Notes: generated by a model not told the origin, from the sequence alone. A DNA stretch of 64,000 nt from Luteolibacter ambystomatis (GCF_018137965.1 NZ_CP073100.1:3173754-3237753); one strand, 5' to 3'; positions 38,176 through 47,689 are shown, counted from the stretch's first letter. Program-made: numbers and translations.

Positions 38176-39522
38176 TCAACGCAATCCCCGGAGGAGGAGT
38201 TCCGCGTTGCTCTTGGTGGCCCGCAGATTCGCCATCAGGGTCTCGATGGCATCCCCCACCGGCAACTGGGCGAGCTGGCGCCGGATATCGAGAACCCGGG
38301 CAAACTCTTCCGGATGATAGAGGCGGTCGTCATTGCGGGTTCCGGACTGGGGAATGTGGATGGCGGGGAAAACACGGCGCTCCGCGAGCTCCCGGTCCAG
38401 TTTCACCTCCATGTTGCCGGTTCCCTTGAATTCCTCGAAGATCACATCGTCCATGCGGCTTTCCGTCTCCACCAGAGCGGTGGCAAGAATCGTCAGGCTG
38501 CCGCCTTCCTCGACATTGCGCGCCGTGCCGAAGAATTTCCGGGATTTCTGCAGCGCTACCGGACTGATACCGCCGGAGCCGATGGGACCACCCTGCATGG
38601 AGGAATTGTGGCCGCGGGCGAGGCGCGTGAGGCTGTCCAGCAGGAGGATCACATCCTTGCCAGCCTCCACCAGACGCTTGGCGCGCTCAATCACCAGATC
38701 AGCGACCTGGGCGTGGCGCTTGGCGGGCTCATCAAAGGTGGAGGCGAAAACCTCCGCGCCCACGGTTTCCTCGAAATCGGTCACTTCCTCCGGACGCTCG
38801 TCGAGCAGGAGGATGATGAGGACGGCCTCCGGGTGATTCTTCCGGATCGCTTTGGCGATCTGCTTGAGAAGGATGGTCTTGCCACCACGGGGCGGGGCAA
38901 CGATCAAACCACGCTGGCCCTTGCCCAGTGGAGCGATGAGGTCCAGCACCCGGACGCTGAGGAATTCCGGCCCTTCCCCTTCCAAGAGAATGCGGCGGTC
39001 CGGAAACAGCGGGGTCAGCTTTTCAAAATCCTTCGGCACCTGATACCCGGCCGCCGGGATGCCCTCGATGGCCACGGCTTCGTAGCCGGAGAGATATTTG
39101 TCACGCTCACGGGGCGCGCGCACCTTCACTCTCACGCGCTGGCCGATCCGCAGGCCCAGATCCCGCACCATGTTGCCGTGCAGGTGGAGATCGTCCTGCG
39201 AGGGACGGAAACTGCGGGCGGGATCACGGAGCATCGCGTAGTTGTCCTTGGTCTGCTCGAGGATTCCCTCCCCGACCAGTTCGACACCTTCCCGACCATA
39301 GAAGCCGAGCAACTCGAACACGAGCTGGCTCTTCGACAGCCCCGCCTGGATCCTCACCGGAATGGCATCGGCCATCGCCTGAAGATCGGCGAGCGGTTTC
39401 TGCCGGAAGACATTGATGTCGATCAAGGCCGGCAGCACCGGCGCGGCAACCACCACGGCGGGTTCGCTTTCAGGAGCGCCCGCAGCTTCCGCGGCGGATT
39501 CGGGATCATTCGGAATCATCAT
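38176..39522 (-). CDS. rho: Transcription termination factor Rho
   Basis: This 448-residue RNA-dependent hexameric helicase ends transcription at Rho-dependent sites. The N-terminal region is Ala/Pro-rich, then comes the RNA-binding OSB fold (GILEQTKDNYAMLRDP, RIGQRVRVKVRAPRERDKY). The ATPase part has the P-loop APPRGGKT near residue 210, LLLDERPEEVTD, the Q-loop region DSLTRLARGHN and SGGISPVALQKSRKFFG. The start overlaps the coaE stop by 4 bp, so coaE and rho are coupled. A second ATG is the next codon, so the exact first residue is uncertain by one. Confidence 0.97.
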   Translation of the reverse strand: MMIPNDPESAAEAAGAPESEPAVVVAAPVLPALIDINVFRQKPLADLQAMADAIPVRIQAGLSKSQLVFELLGFYGREGVELVGEGILEQTKDNYAMLRDPARSFRPSQDDLHLHGNMVRDLGLRIGQRVRVKVRAPRERDKYLSGYEAVAIEGIPAAGYQVPKDFEKLTPLFPDRRILLEGEGPEFLSVRVLDLIAPLGKGQRGLIVAPPRGGKTILLKQIAKAIRKNHPEAVLIILLLDERPEEVTDFEETVGAEVFASTFDEPAKRHAQVADLVIERAKRLVEAGKDVILLLDSLTRLARGHNSSMQGGPIGSGGISPVALQKSRKFFGTARNVEEGGSLTILATALVETESRMDDVIFEEFKGTGNMEVKLDRELAERRVFPAIHIPQSGTRNDDRLYHPEEFARVLDIRRQLAQLPVGDAIETLMANLRATKSNAELLLRGLR

Positions 39523-40115
39523 GGGATGGAGAGGGAGAAGCGGCGGATCTGGGACCGGAGGACTTCCGGCGGGCCTTCATTCCAGAAGACGATGTCCGCA
39601 CGACGCATTTTTTCTTCGATCGGCAGTTGCGCCGCGAGGATGGCTTCCATGAGAGCATCGTCAAAGCCGTTGCGTGCTTTCAGCCGGAGGATCTGGGTTG
39701 CGCGCGTCACCGCAACCAGCAGCGAGCGTTCCTGACCGAAATCAAAGCCCTTTTCAAAGAGCAGCGGAACGTCCGCGACGAAAAGCACCTGCCCCTCTTT
39801 AGCCGCCGCGGCGCGGGACGCAAGACATTCCTCGCGCACCCGGGGATGCAGCACCCCCTCCAGAGCCAGGCGCGCGGCCGGATCGGCAAATACCCGCTGC
39901 CGCAGGAAAGCGCGATCCACGCACCCCTCCACATCCACCGCATCGTCTCCGAAAAGCCCCCTCACCTCCGCGGCGACTCCGGCATCGGCAGCCAGCAGCC
40001 CACGCACACTGGCATCACAATCGAAGATCCGGGCACCCGGCATTTCCTCCTCCAGCAGGCGGCAGAACGTGGACTTGCCAGTGGCAATCCCTCCGGTGAG
40101 GGCGAATGTGCGCAT
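39519..40115 (-). CDS. coaE: Dephospho-CoA kinase
   Basis: This 198-residue enzyme performs the last step of coenzyme A synthesis, phosphorylating dephospho-CoA at the 3'-hydroxyl. The N-terminal P-loop is LTGGIATGKST with Lys14. Other conserved parts are FDCDASVRGLLA, the lid-region HPRVREECLASR, and LFVADVPLLFEKGFD. The ATG at 40113-40115 puts the P-loop at the usual place. The frame is open to 40226, but that would run through the hairpin terminator of the pilus-like operon. The stop overlaps the rho start. Confidence 0.95.
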   Translation of the reverse strand: MRTFALTGGIATGKSTFCRLLEEEMPGARIFDCDASVRGLLAADAGVAAEVRGLFGDDAVDVEGCVDRAFLRQRVFADPAARLALEGVLHPRVREECLASRAAAAKEGQVLFVADVPLLFEKGFDFGQERSLLVAVTRATQILRLKARNGFDDALMEAILAAQLPIEEKMRRADIVFWNEGPPEVLRSQIRRFSLSIP

Positions 40116-40185
40116 GCGGCAATCTCGCGGCAGACCCCGCGCCCTGCCAAGCGCCATCTGCCACGCCCACCAACAACCATCAGCC

Positions 40186-40218
40186 AAAAAAACGGGCGGG
40201 AGTTTCCTCCCGCCCGTT
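40186..40218 (-). terminator. Hairpin terminator of the pilus-like operon
   Basis: A perfect 12-bp stem (AACGGGCGGGAG at 40191-40202 with CTCCCGCCCGTT at 40207-40218) and a TTTC loop run into a T-tract on the minus strand (A-run 40186-40192). It sits 26 bp after the secretin stop and separates the locus from coaE. Confidence 0.92.
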
Positions 40219-40244
40219 GGAATCAAACTGGTCTTGCCAACCGA

Positions 40245-42878
40245 TCAGGGAGCGGGAGCAATCGCCGGCAGCACGCCAGGTCCCGGCACGTCACCACCGG
40301 TCGAAATCGGCGAGGCCAAGGGAGTCGCGGCAGTTTTGCCGGATTCCGGACCACGGATCGGGCGACCGGTCGCATCGATGATCTCCGCGGTCACGAAGAT
40401 GATCAGGTTGCTCTTGATCCGGTTTTCCGACTTCGACTGGAACAGGCGGCCGATGTATGGGATGTCTCCGAGGATCGGCACCTTGTCTTCGACATTCTGC
40501 ACGTCTTCGCGCATCAGGCCACCAACGGCGACGGTGTAGCCGTCATAGATGGTGAGCGAGGTATTGACGCGGCGGCTGGAGAAGACCGGCATCTCAATGC
40601 GGTTTTCCGTGATGGTCACCGTGCGCGGATTGCCGAGGGCATCCGAGGACGGGGACTGGATCGGGCTGCCGTAGTTGATGAAGCCTTCGAACTCGACGAT
40701 TTCCGGCACAAAGCGCAGGTCGATCGTGAAGTCGTTGTCGGCGATGTTCGGCTCGATCTCCAGCGTGACACCGGTGTTACGGGTCTGGAACGCGGTCGGC
40801 GTCGCCGGAGTGACCGGGAAGAGACCGACGGAGGAAGAACCAAGACCAGGCCCAAGCGGGTTGCTGATCGAAGAAGTGCCGACGGAGTTCGGAAGTTCCG
40901 GGGGCTCGTATTCGGTCGGGTAGATAAACTCGCGGATGATCTCGATCGTCGCCTTCTGGCCGGGGCGGGCCATCACGCTCGGAGCGGTCATCAGGTCGGT
41001 GCCCTTCTTCTGGGACAGACCGCGCATGATCATCTGGACCTGGTTGTTGTCGAACAAACCGGTGAGCGCGAGGATGCCAGGAGCCGGGTTGGCGGACTGG
41101 GCGGTGCGGTTCGGATTGTTGAGGACCGAGTCGATATTGTTGCGGGTGATCGCACCATCACCGGAGCGGAGGCCGCCGGTCACGATGTTGTTCACATTGG
41201 TGCCGGTTGCGGTCGGAACACCACCAATGGGCACGCCATCCACCGGGCTGAGGAAGTCGGTGTTGGTGCGAGCCATGCCATTGCCGATGGTACCACCGCC
41301 GAGGAAGGTTTCCGCGCCGAGGCCGAATGGGGAAACGATCCAGTCGAAGCCGAGCTCGTCCGTATTCTCCTGGGAGATTTCGACGAACTTGGTGGTGATC
41401 TTGACCTGCTTCGGCGTCTTGGTGCCCATGGCCTCGACAAGCTGGTCGATCTTGTCGAGCTCGGTCGGGGTATTGGTCACCAGCAGCATGCTGCCGCTGA
41501 GAGTGGCGGAACTGCCTTCCGGGAAGACCACGCCGGCCTTCTTCAGCAGATCGGAGATCGGCGGACGGGCCGTGAGCTTGTTACCGGACTCCGTGGCACC
41601 GGAGGAAGCGGCGAACGGATCGGCCGGAGCCGCGGCGGCACCTTCGCCCGCGCTGCCTTCCAACATCGCGCCGAACGCCGGCGGGACGCGGAACTGGCGG
41701 GTAAAGAGGTCTTCACCGGTTTCGGTCTGAGGCACCAGGGTGACCGCGTATTCGTCCACCTTGTAACGGAGGCGGGCCTGATCGCAGATGTACTTCAGGG
41801 CGACCTGCAGCGGCACGTTGGTCAGGCGCAGAGCCTTGATGCGGGCGGCACCGGGCTCGTTGTTGATACCGAGGCCGGCGGAGTCACCAGCAGCGGCGGC
41901 ACCCGGGGTCGCATTCGGAGTATTGGGGCGGCGCACGACGAAGTTCACACCCCTCTTGGCGGGGTCCACTTCGAGGTTGTCCAACTCATAGGCGCGGCGG
42001 CGGAGATACTCGACGGCTTCTTCCACCGTGGTGTCCTCGAAAGCGATCGAAGGCACGATGATGGAGCGGAGCTTGTTGGTGATGTAGCTGGTACCGGTGG
42101 CACGATTCGCCTCCTGATCGACCGGGATCGGCGGAGCTTCGGCAGGCACGGAGAGCTCCCACGCGCGATCAACCTGCATGAGCAGTTCGGCACGGGTCTG
42201 GTCGTAGGCGGCGCGGTAGTAATCGGACTTCGCACCGGCGACTTTCTCCATGTAACGGCGCGCGGCGCTGTTGTACGGGTCAACGCGCAGCACGTCCTCG
42301 AAGTGGCGCTTGGCCTCATCGAACTTGCCGAGGTTGTAGGCACCCTCACCCAGATAGAGGCCCTTGCGGACTTTTTCGACGTTCTGGGTGTGCTCGTAAG
42401 TCAGAGCCGGATTGGTGCGGATCGGATCGTTGAGATAGCCGAGCTCACGCTTCGCATCAAGATTCTCAGGATCCACATCGGCCTTGAGAACGTCATTGAG
42501 GAGCTGCTTCGCCTCATCGTACTTGCCGACCTTGCGGTAGTACTGGGCCAGAGCCACGCTGCCATCGATGTAATGCTTCGTGTAGGAATCCTTGCGGTCA
42601 GCCAACACGGGTGCATCGGGAAGACGGTCGAGGGCTTTGCGATACTTGTCGACTGCCTGCTGGTAGTCGCCCTTGGCGTAGGCTTCGCGGCCTTCGAGGA
42701 GCAAGCGGTCGGCATCCGCGACTGCTTCCTGGCGACGGATCATCTCGCGCTGGGCGAGACCACCACCGCCGTATCCATCGCCCGCATAGGCGACCGACAC
42801 CACGGCTGGCGTGGCGGCGGCGACAGCCATCAGGGCGACGGCGGTACGACTGTTTCGATACAATGGCGTTTTTTGCAT
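40245..42878 (-). CDS. Secretin with N-terminal TPR region, Amuc_1098/PilQ-like
   Basis: This 877-residue outer-membrane secretin has a signal peptide (MQKTPLYRNSRTAVALMAVA and on, cleaved near AYA-G). A TPR-like part at about 60-190 includes AYAKGDYQQAVDKYRKALDR and YLGEGAYNLGKFDEAKRHFE. Secretin N-domains cover about 260-480 (EDTTVEEAVEYLRRRAYELD, LVTNTPTELDKIDQLVEAMG). The beta-channel domain follows, with the family signature KVPILGDIPYIGRLFQSK near the C-terminus. The ATG at 42876-42878 was preferred; an in-frame GTG 30 bp upstream (42908) is possible. It is the last gene of the five-gene locus and ends before a strong terminator. In Akkermansia the equivalent is Amuc_1098. Confidence 0.93.
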   Translation of the reverse strand: MQKTPLYRNSRTAVALMAVAAATPAVVSVAYAGDGYGGGGLAQREMIRRQEAVADADRLLLEGREAYAKGDYQQAVDKYRKALDRLPDAPVLADRKDSYTKHYIDGSVALAQYYRKVGKYDEAKQLLNDVLKADVDPENLDAKRELGYLNDPIRTNPALTYEHTQNVEKVRKGLYLGEGAYNLGKFDEAKRHFEDVLRVDPYNSAARRYMEKVAGAKSDYYRAAYDQTRAELLMQVDRAWELSVPAEAPPIPVDQEANRATGTSYITNKLRSIIVPSIAFEDTTVEEAVEYLRRRAYELDNLEVDPAKRGVNFVVRRPNTPNATPGAAAAGDSAGLGINNEPGAARIKALRLTNVPLQVALKYICDQARLRYKVDEYAVTLVPQTETGEDLFTRQFRVPPAFGAMLEGSAGEGAAAAPADPFAASSGATESGNKLTARPPISDLLKKAGVVFPEGSSATLSGSMLLVTNTPTELDKIDQLVEAMGTKTPKQVKITTKFVEISQENTDELGFDWIVSPFGLGAETFLGGGTIGNGMARTNTDFLSPVDGVPIGGVPTATGTNVNNIVTGGLRSGDGAITRNNIDSVLNNPNRTAQSANPAPGILALTGLFDNNQVQMIMRGLSQKKGTDLMTAPSVMARPGQKATIEIIREFIYPTEYEPPELPNSVGTSSISNPLGPGLGSSSVGLFPVTPATPTAFQTRNTGVTLEIEPNIADNDFTIDLRFVPEIVEFEGFINYGSPIQSPSSDALGNPRTVTITENRIEMPVFSSRRVNTSLTIYDGYTVAVGGLMREDVQNVEDKVPILGDIPYIGRLFQSKSENRIKSNLIIFVTAEIIDATGRPIRGPESGKTAATPLASPISTGGDVPGPGVLPAIAPAP

Positions 42879-42947
42879 GGTTGGCTGACGTTTCTTGCCG
42901 GTGTTCACGGGGTTTGGAAAGCGATTTTTTCCGAAAGAATCAGGCTA

Positions 42948-43991
42948 TCAGCCCTTCGGAATCGCGAGGGTTTTGGTTTCTCCGGACGGAGTCGTGTATT
43001 CGACTTCGATCCCTTCGGGGGTGACTTTCTTGAGAAGGTATTCCTTTTTGGCGGCGGTGGAAGGCAGGGCGAAGCGGGTGTTCTCCTCCACCTTGAACTC
43101 GGTGCCATTCTGGCCGATCGCCTCCAAGGTCATGACCGCGGTGCGGTCATACTGGAAGAACTCCTTCTTGCGGCCGTCCGGGATGTTGTTGGGGATGCGG
43201 TAGGTCACACCCTTCTTGTTTTCACGCAGGTCCTCGATGGTGAGATAGGTCCGCTCCTCTTCGGAGTGGGTGCTGTTGTTCATCTCCTTCACCTTTTCAC
43301 TGCCGGCGAGCTTGAAGCGGTTCGTCATGAGGCCCTTCGTGAAGAACTTGTCGCCGGTATTGACGGGGTCCACGGCACCGGCCTTGTTCTCACCCTTCTT
43401 GCCGTCCTTCAGCTCGAAGTACTGCATGGTGAACTGGCCGGGAGCCAGTTCCATGCCGGGAGCGAGGAGCCACTGGAGCGACTCATCCCGGACATACTTC
43501 AACTTGGCAGCCAGAATCGGATGTGAAGCGGGATCGTTCGGGTTCGAGCTGGCCGCGAATTCCTCCTGGTTGCTGAAGCCATCGTTGTCCGCATCGCGCT
43601 GCGGCGAATCCGCGAAACCGGGATCGAGGCGGTTCTCGATCCACCACTTGTTCGGGATGCCGGCATGGATCTCCGCTCCTTTGACGGGATCGACGGGCTT
43701 GTCGAGCTCGCCCTTGCGAAGGAACAGCGGGATGCCCACGAAGAGGTCCACCGGGCGGTCGTCGAAGATGGTCGGGACCCACACGCGCTTCTGGCCGAGG
43801 GAACTGATGGCCGCCGGAATTTTCTCGGCACCATCGACCGCGGTGTTCTTGTTGCCGCCGCCTTTGGTCGAGACATTGAAGTCTTCATCCACCGCGCCGA
43901 TCTTGGACCAGCCGAGGAAGGCCAGGCCGCCTGCCACGACAATGGCGGCGCCGATGGAGGCTTTTTCGTAATTTTGGGAAATCCAGGACAT
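42948..43991 (-). CDS. Amuc_1099-like pilus-locus membrane protein
   Basis: This 347-residue protein has an N-terminal membrane helix (SIGAAIVVAGGLAFLGWSKI) after a short cytosolic end (MSWISQNYEKA). Its large outer part contains one calcium-binding, EF-hand/TSP3-like element (DADNDGFSNQEEF) near residue 135, and two similar beta regions. It sits between the secretin gene and the Amuc_1100-like gene, the same place as Amuc_1099 in Akkermansia. It is presumably the alignment-subcomplex protein that links the inner-membrane parts to the secretin, as PilP does in type IV pilus systems, but that is inference from position. The upstream gene ends 21 bp before this start. Confidence 0.86.
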   Translation of the reverse strand: MSWISQNYEKASIGAAIVVAGGLAFLGWSKIGAVDEDFNVSTKGGGNKNTAVDGAEKIPAAISSLGQKRVWVPTIFDDRPVDLFVGIPLFLRKGELDKPVDPVKGAEIHAGIPNKWWIENRLDPGFADSPQRDADNDGFSNQEEFAASSNPNDPASHPILAAKLKYVRDESLQWLLAPGMELAPGQFTMQYFELKDGKKGENKAGAVDPVNTGDKFFTKGLMTNRFKLAGSEKVKEMNNSTHSEEERTYLTIEDLRENKKGVTYRIPNNIPDGRKKEFFQYDRTAVMTLEAIGQNGTEFKVEENTRFALPSTAAKKEYLLKKVTPEGIEVEYTTPSGETKTLAIPKG

Positions 43992-44012
43992 GGATCTGTG
44001 AAATGGGTTTGA

Positions 44013-44960
44013 TCAGAGTTTCGAAGTATCTTTGGCAGCGAGGAACCGCATCAGGTCCACGCGCACGAATACCGTGACATTCTCCTGGCCGAGGACCTGC
44101 TGGAGAATCTTGCTGGTATCGGCCTTGGGTTTCTTGGCGTCTCCGGCGGGAGCGGCGCCTTCCCCCAGATCGAATCCCGCGAAGGGGTTGGCAGCGGCAC
44201 CGGCACCGGCGGCCTTCGGCGTCTCGAACTTGGCATCCGCGGGAACCGGGCCCACCTGCTTCTCGTTCTCCACGCGGATGGTACGAATCACATAGTAGTT
44301 GTCCGGCGAGGCCGAGAGGGCGGTGAAGAAGTCGCGCACGGACTTCTCGCCGCCACGGAAGGTGATCTCGAAGGACAACGGCCGGACGGCCGCATCCTTG
44401 TCAGAGAAGACACCGCCCGCTTCTTCCGCCAGCGCCTGGCGGTGGACGTTCACCAGTTCCTGCGGAGCGGCCTTGGCAAGAGCCATGAACACTTCGGTAA
44501 GAGCACCGAGCTCATAGTTGAGAATACCGGTGGCGCTCTCCGGAGCGAGGGTGCTCTTGTAGTTCTCGAAGCCGACGAAGAACGACTCGGGAAGCGTGGC
44601 CTTCGAAGCGGCGAAGGCCTCATGAACTTTGTCCGAGGAAGCCTTCACGTTGTTGGTGAAGTCCTGCGGGCTGATGTTCTTCACCTCGGCCGGGCGGAAC
44701 TTGTTGAAGGACTCCTGCAGCTTGCCGAGCTCCTCCTTGTATTCCTTGATCGCCACGTCCTTGCCACGGGCGTTCTCCTTGGCCGGATAGAGCGTGAGCT
44801 TTTCAGCAGCCGCGACCGCACTGGCATCCTCCGTGTAAGAGTCCTGCGCCTTCTGATATTTGCCGGAGAAATGGGAGCCCAGGAAAAGAAGGGCTCCAGC
44901 TCCGACGATGGTGACACCACCGAGGCCGGCGACAAATGGGTTTTCCTTGATCCAACTCAT
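44013..44960 (-). CDS. Amuc_1100-like (PilO-like) pilus-locus protein
   Basis: This 315-residue protein starts MSWIKENPFVAGLGG and has one membrane helix (GVTIVGAGALLFLGSHFSG). A coiled-coil stretch and an alpha/beta domain of PilO type follow, with the C-terminal half containing LSFEITFRGGEKSVRDFFTA, the PilO/GspM-like beta-alpha motif. Its length and place match Amuc_1100 of Akkermansia, the protein known for TLR2 signalling. The ATG at 44958-44960 follows the PilM-like gene by 19 bp. A longer frame reaches 45332, but it would lie inside the PilM-like gene. Confidence 0.9.
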   Translation of the reverse strand: MSWIKENPFVAGLGGVTIVGAGALLFLGSHFSGKYQKAQDSYTEDASAVAAAEKLTLYPAKENARGKDVAIKEYKEELGKLQESFNKFRPAEVKNISPQDFTNNVKASSDKVHEAFAASKATLPESFFVGFENYKSTLAPESATGILNYELGALTEVFMALAKAAPQELVNVHRQALAEEAGGVFSDKDAAVRPLSFEITFRGGEKSVRDFFTALSASPDNYYVIRTIRVENEKQVGPVPADAKFETPKAAGAGAAANPFAGFDLGEGAAPAGDAKKPKADTSKILQQVLGQENVTVFVRVDLMRFLAAKDTSKL

Positions 44961-44979
44961 GGAATGCGTGTGAAAGGGT

Positions 44980-46845
44980 TTATTTGATGGCAACCTCGCG
45001 GGAGAGCAGGAGGTAGAGTTCGAACGGCAGCGCGAGCTCGTCCTTCTCGGGGATGGCGGTGACCTTGAGGATGTTCTCGTCGCGCAGATCGACTTCCTTG
45101 CCGGTGGCATCGACCGCCTTGAACTTGAAGTGGGCCGAGTTGTCCCGAAGGTTCTTAAGCAAAGCGGAAACGATGTTCTGATCCTTGTCATTCTTCCGCC
45201 AGAGACCGCGGATCCGGATCGCATTCGCCGCCGGAGCGGCCGGGGCCGCAGCCGGACCGGCGGTCTTCTTGCCGCCTTTTGCCGCTGGAGCAACCTCCTC
45301 GATCCGGATGTCCGCCAAGGCGCTGAGCCCATAGGCGACGGCGGCGAAATCGGGTTTCACCACCTCGACACCGGCCGCGGTCTTGGCTGCCGCCGGATCC
45401 TTCGGCGGGAAAGGGCTGTAGCCACGAAGGGGCGCCAGTTCGGTGACCCACACGGCATCGCTGGCGAAGGCGTTGCGAAGCTCGCCGAGAGCATCGTGCC
45501 AGAAGGCGCGGTCGCTTTCAGCACTGGTGTAGCCATCGGCAACCTTGCGGAGTTCCGCCTCCTTCTTCAGCAAACCTTCGATCTCCTTCTGCACCGGAGC
45601 GAGCCCGACCTTGGTCTCGTGCATGTCCTTGGCCTTCTCCTCGGCCTTGCCAGCGGCCATGGCCTGGAACCCGGCGTAGGCACCCGCACCGGCAAGCACG
45701 ATGGCGGCGGCAGTGATGAGGAAGGGCTTGCGACGCTCCGCCGCACGGGATTGCTCGACCGCGGAGGGCACGAGATCAATGTTGATCTTGGCCTTGCCAA
45801 TACCACGGAGACCAAGGCCCACCAGTTCGCCCATGAGGTGGGCTTCACGCTGGAGGCGTTCCGTATCGACGTTTTTGGAAACGGCGACGGTGGCCATCGG
45901 ATTGAAGATCTCGACCGGCAGGTGAAGCTTTTCTTCGAAGAACTCGCGGGTGTACGGAAGGCTGGCACCACCACCGGCGAGATAGACGCGGCGCGGGGCA
46001 TTGCCACCGTGCTGGCTGCGGTAGTAGTTGGTGGTGCGGGCGATTTCCGCCGGCAGGCGCGTCAGCGCGTTCCGGATGGCCATGGCCAGCGCGGCGACGG
46101 ATTCATCGAGCTGCTCGGTGTGGCCACCGCCGAGCGCGACAAGACCGTTGCTGATCTTCTGGTTCTCCGCCTCAACGAACGAGACGCCGTATTCCTTCGC
46201 GATGGCCGAGGTGATGGCGACGCCGCCGATCGCGATGCTGCGGGTGAAGAAGCGGCCGCCCTCGATGTAGAGGAGGTTGCTGGTCTTCGCACCGATGTCG
46301 ATGAGCAGAACCGGCTCGCCCAGATCGCCGTAAGAGGCGCGGAACGAGTTGTAGAGGGCCATCGGGGCGACATCGACCTCGGCGGTGGAGAGACCGGTTT
46401 CGGTCACCACGCGGTTGATTTCATCGAGGGCCTCGCCCTTGATCGCGACGATGACGACTTCCTTTTCGCCCGCGCTTTCGAGAAGCTCGTAGTCCCACAC
46501 GACCTCATTGATCGGGAAGGGAACGTGCTGCTGGGCCTCGAAGGTGACGAGCTGCTCGATGTTGTCCTCCTGGAGAGGGGGCAGCTTGACGAAACGGGTG
46601 AAGACGGATTGTCCGGAGATCGCGTAGCGGACCTTGCTCTTGCCGAGCTTCAAGCGCTGCACCAGCGAGGCGATGGCGGTGCGGGTCTGGGACATGCGGA
46701 TGGCCTCGCTGCCGGGATCGGCGACGATGGTTTCCGCGTCGTAATTTTTCAGGATGAGACCGCCGTTTTTCGAAGGTTCGAAAACGGCAGCGCTGATCCG
46801 CTGGGAGCCGATGTTAAGGGCGACGGTGGTCTGGTTGTCAGCCAT
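44980..46845 (-). CDS. Amuc_1101-like protein: PilM ATPase fused to PilN-like membrane part
   Basis: This 621-residue protein combines two type IV pilus assembly parts. Residues about 1-350 are an actin/FtsA-fold PilM domain, with VALNIGSQRISAAVF, a PVLLIDIGAKTSNLLYIEGG phosphate loop, and VYLAGGGASLPYTREFF. A membrane helix (PFLITAAAIVLAGAGAYAGF) lies near 378-397. The rest is a coiled-coil plus a periplasmic domain like PilN (EGLLKKEAELRKVADGY, AFWHDALGELRNAF), with an Ala/Pro-rich loop. In classical systems PilM and PilN are separate proteins. It is the second gene of the locus and corresponds to Amuc_1101. Confidence 0.92.
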   Translation of the reverse strand: MADNQTTVALNIGSQRISAAVFEPSKNGGLILKNYDAETIVADPGSEAIRMSQTRTAIASLVQRLKLGKSKVRYAISGQSVFTRFVKLPPLQEDNIEQLVTFEAQQHVPFPINEVVWDYELLESAGEKEVVIVAIKGEALDEINRVVTETGLSTAEVDVAPMALYNSFRASYGDLGEPVLLIDIGAKTSNLLYIEGGRFFTRSIAIGGVAITSAIAKEYGVSFVEAENQKISNGLVALGGGHTEQLDESVAALAMAIRNALTRLPAEIARTTNYYRSQHGGNAPRRVYLAGGGASLPYTREFFEEKLHLPVEIFNPMATVAVSKNVDTERLQREAHLMGELVGLGLRGIGKAKINIDLVPSAVEQSRAAERRKPFLITAAAIVLAGAGAYAGFQAMAAGKAEEKAKDMHETKVGLAPVQKEIEGLLKKEAELRKVADGYTSAESDRAFWHDALGELRNAFASDAVWVTELAPLRGYSPFPPKDPAAAKTAAGVEVVKPDFAAVAYGLSALADIRIEEVAPAAKGGKKTAGPAAAPAAPAANAIRIRGLWRKNDKDQNIVSALLKNLRDNSAHFKFKAVDATGKEVDLRDENILKVTAIPEKDELALPFELYLLLSREVAIK

Positions 46846-46919
46846 GGTGGAAAAACGATAGGTAACTGGAGCCGGATGACCCGGCCGGGTTTTTGAAGAG
46901 AGCAGTCAGGAAAGCGAAA

Positions 46920-47531
46920 TCAGCGCTTTTCCTCGATTTCCGCGTAGCGGTCCCACCACAGCATCTTGAACGGCGTCTCGTTCTTGTTCAGGAGCGGGAA
47001 CTTGCTGCTCTGGTCGGACAGGCTCGGGGCGTTCCACCAGCCGGGCTGCATCTTGGAGGTGGCTTCGCCAACCTTCACGCCGTTGACCAACACTTCGAGA
47101 CCGACGACTTCCACGTCCTGCTTGCCGGCACGGTCATGGCCGGTGATGCGCTTCAACATCGTCGGGGAAAGATAGACGGAGGTGTAGATCGCCTCGTCGA
47201 GCGGGACATTGATGTGGGTGATGTCCTTGCTGAGCTTGAGCATGCCCTTGCCGTCCGGATTCTTCACCGCGACGTACCACTTGACGGTCACCTGGTCCAC
47301 GAAACCGATCTTCTTCTGCTCTCCGGCACCGGCGAAGGTGAGTTCCGCCTCGGCTTCGAGCCAATCCTTCGGCTTGAAGGCCTTTTCCTTGCCCGAATTG
47401 ACCTGCGGGGAAGGGATACCGTCGAAGGTGATCTTTCCAACGGTGGCCTTGACCTGGGCCGAAGCGGTGGAGATGACCGCGCCGACAAGGGCGAAGCCGA
47501 CAAAGAGGGTTTTACCGAGCGATGTGCGCAT
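46920..47531 (-). CDS. Amuc_1102-like exported protein, first gene of the pilus-like locus
   Basis: This 203-residue exported protein has the signal peptide MRTSLGKTLFVGFALVGAVI (cleaved near ASA-Q). The mature domain is a single beta-sandwich (ATVGKITFDGIPSPQVNSGK, LEAEAELTFAGAGEQKKIGF) with a C-terminal extension. By order and size it corresponds to Amuc_1102, for which an immunoglobulin-like or fibronectin-like fold is expected. It opens the operon; the region 47532-47689, shared with divergent aroD, should hold the promoter. A GGAG lies 13 bases before the ATG, a somewhat distant ribosome site. Confidence 0.85.
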   Translation of the reverse strand: MRTSLGKTLFVGFALVGAVISTASAQVKATVGKITFDGIPSPQVNSGKEKAFKPKDWLEAEAELTFAGAGEQKKIGFVDQVTVKWYVAVKNPDGKGMLKLSKDITHINVPLDEAIYTSVYLSPTMLKRITGHDRAGKQDVEVVGLEVLVNGVKVGEATSKMQPGWWNAPSLSDQSSKFPLLNKNETPFKMLWWDRYAEIEEKR

Positions 47532-47689
47532 GTGTTTCAGGTTTCTCCAAAACCTAGGGAATGCGTTTTCAGGTTGGCCAGATAAAACCTCACTAAACCG
47601 GCAAATAATCAGGCCTCGTATTTACACGAATCCTGCTGTTGGAGGCCTCGGCGGTTGACGCCGGAGCCCCCCCGGTGCATCGCTGACCC

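Noticed and set aside
39627..43526. Plus-strand frame of 1299 codons
   Set aside because: It runs antisense through coaE and the secretin gene, both clearly real, and crosses a terminator. It has no recognisable domain.
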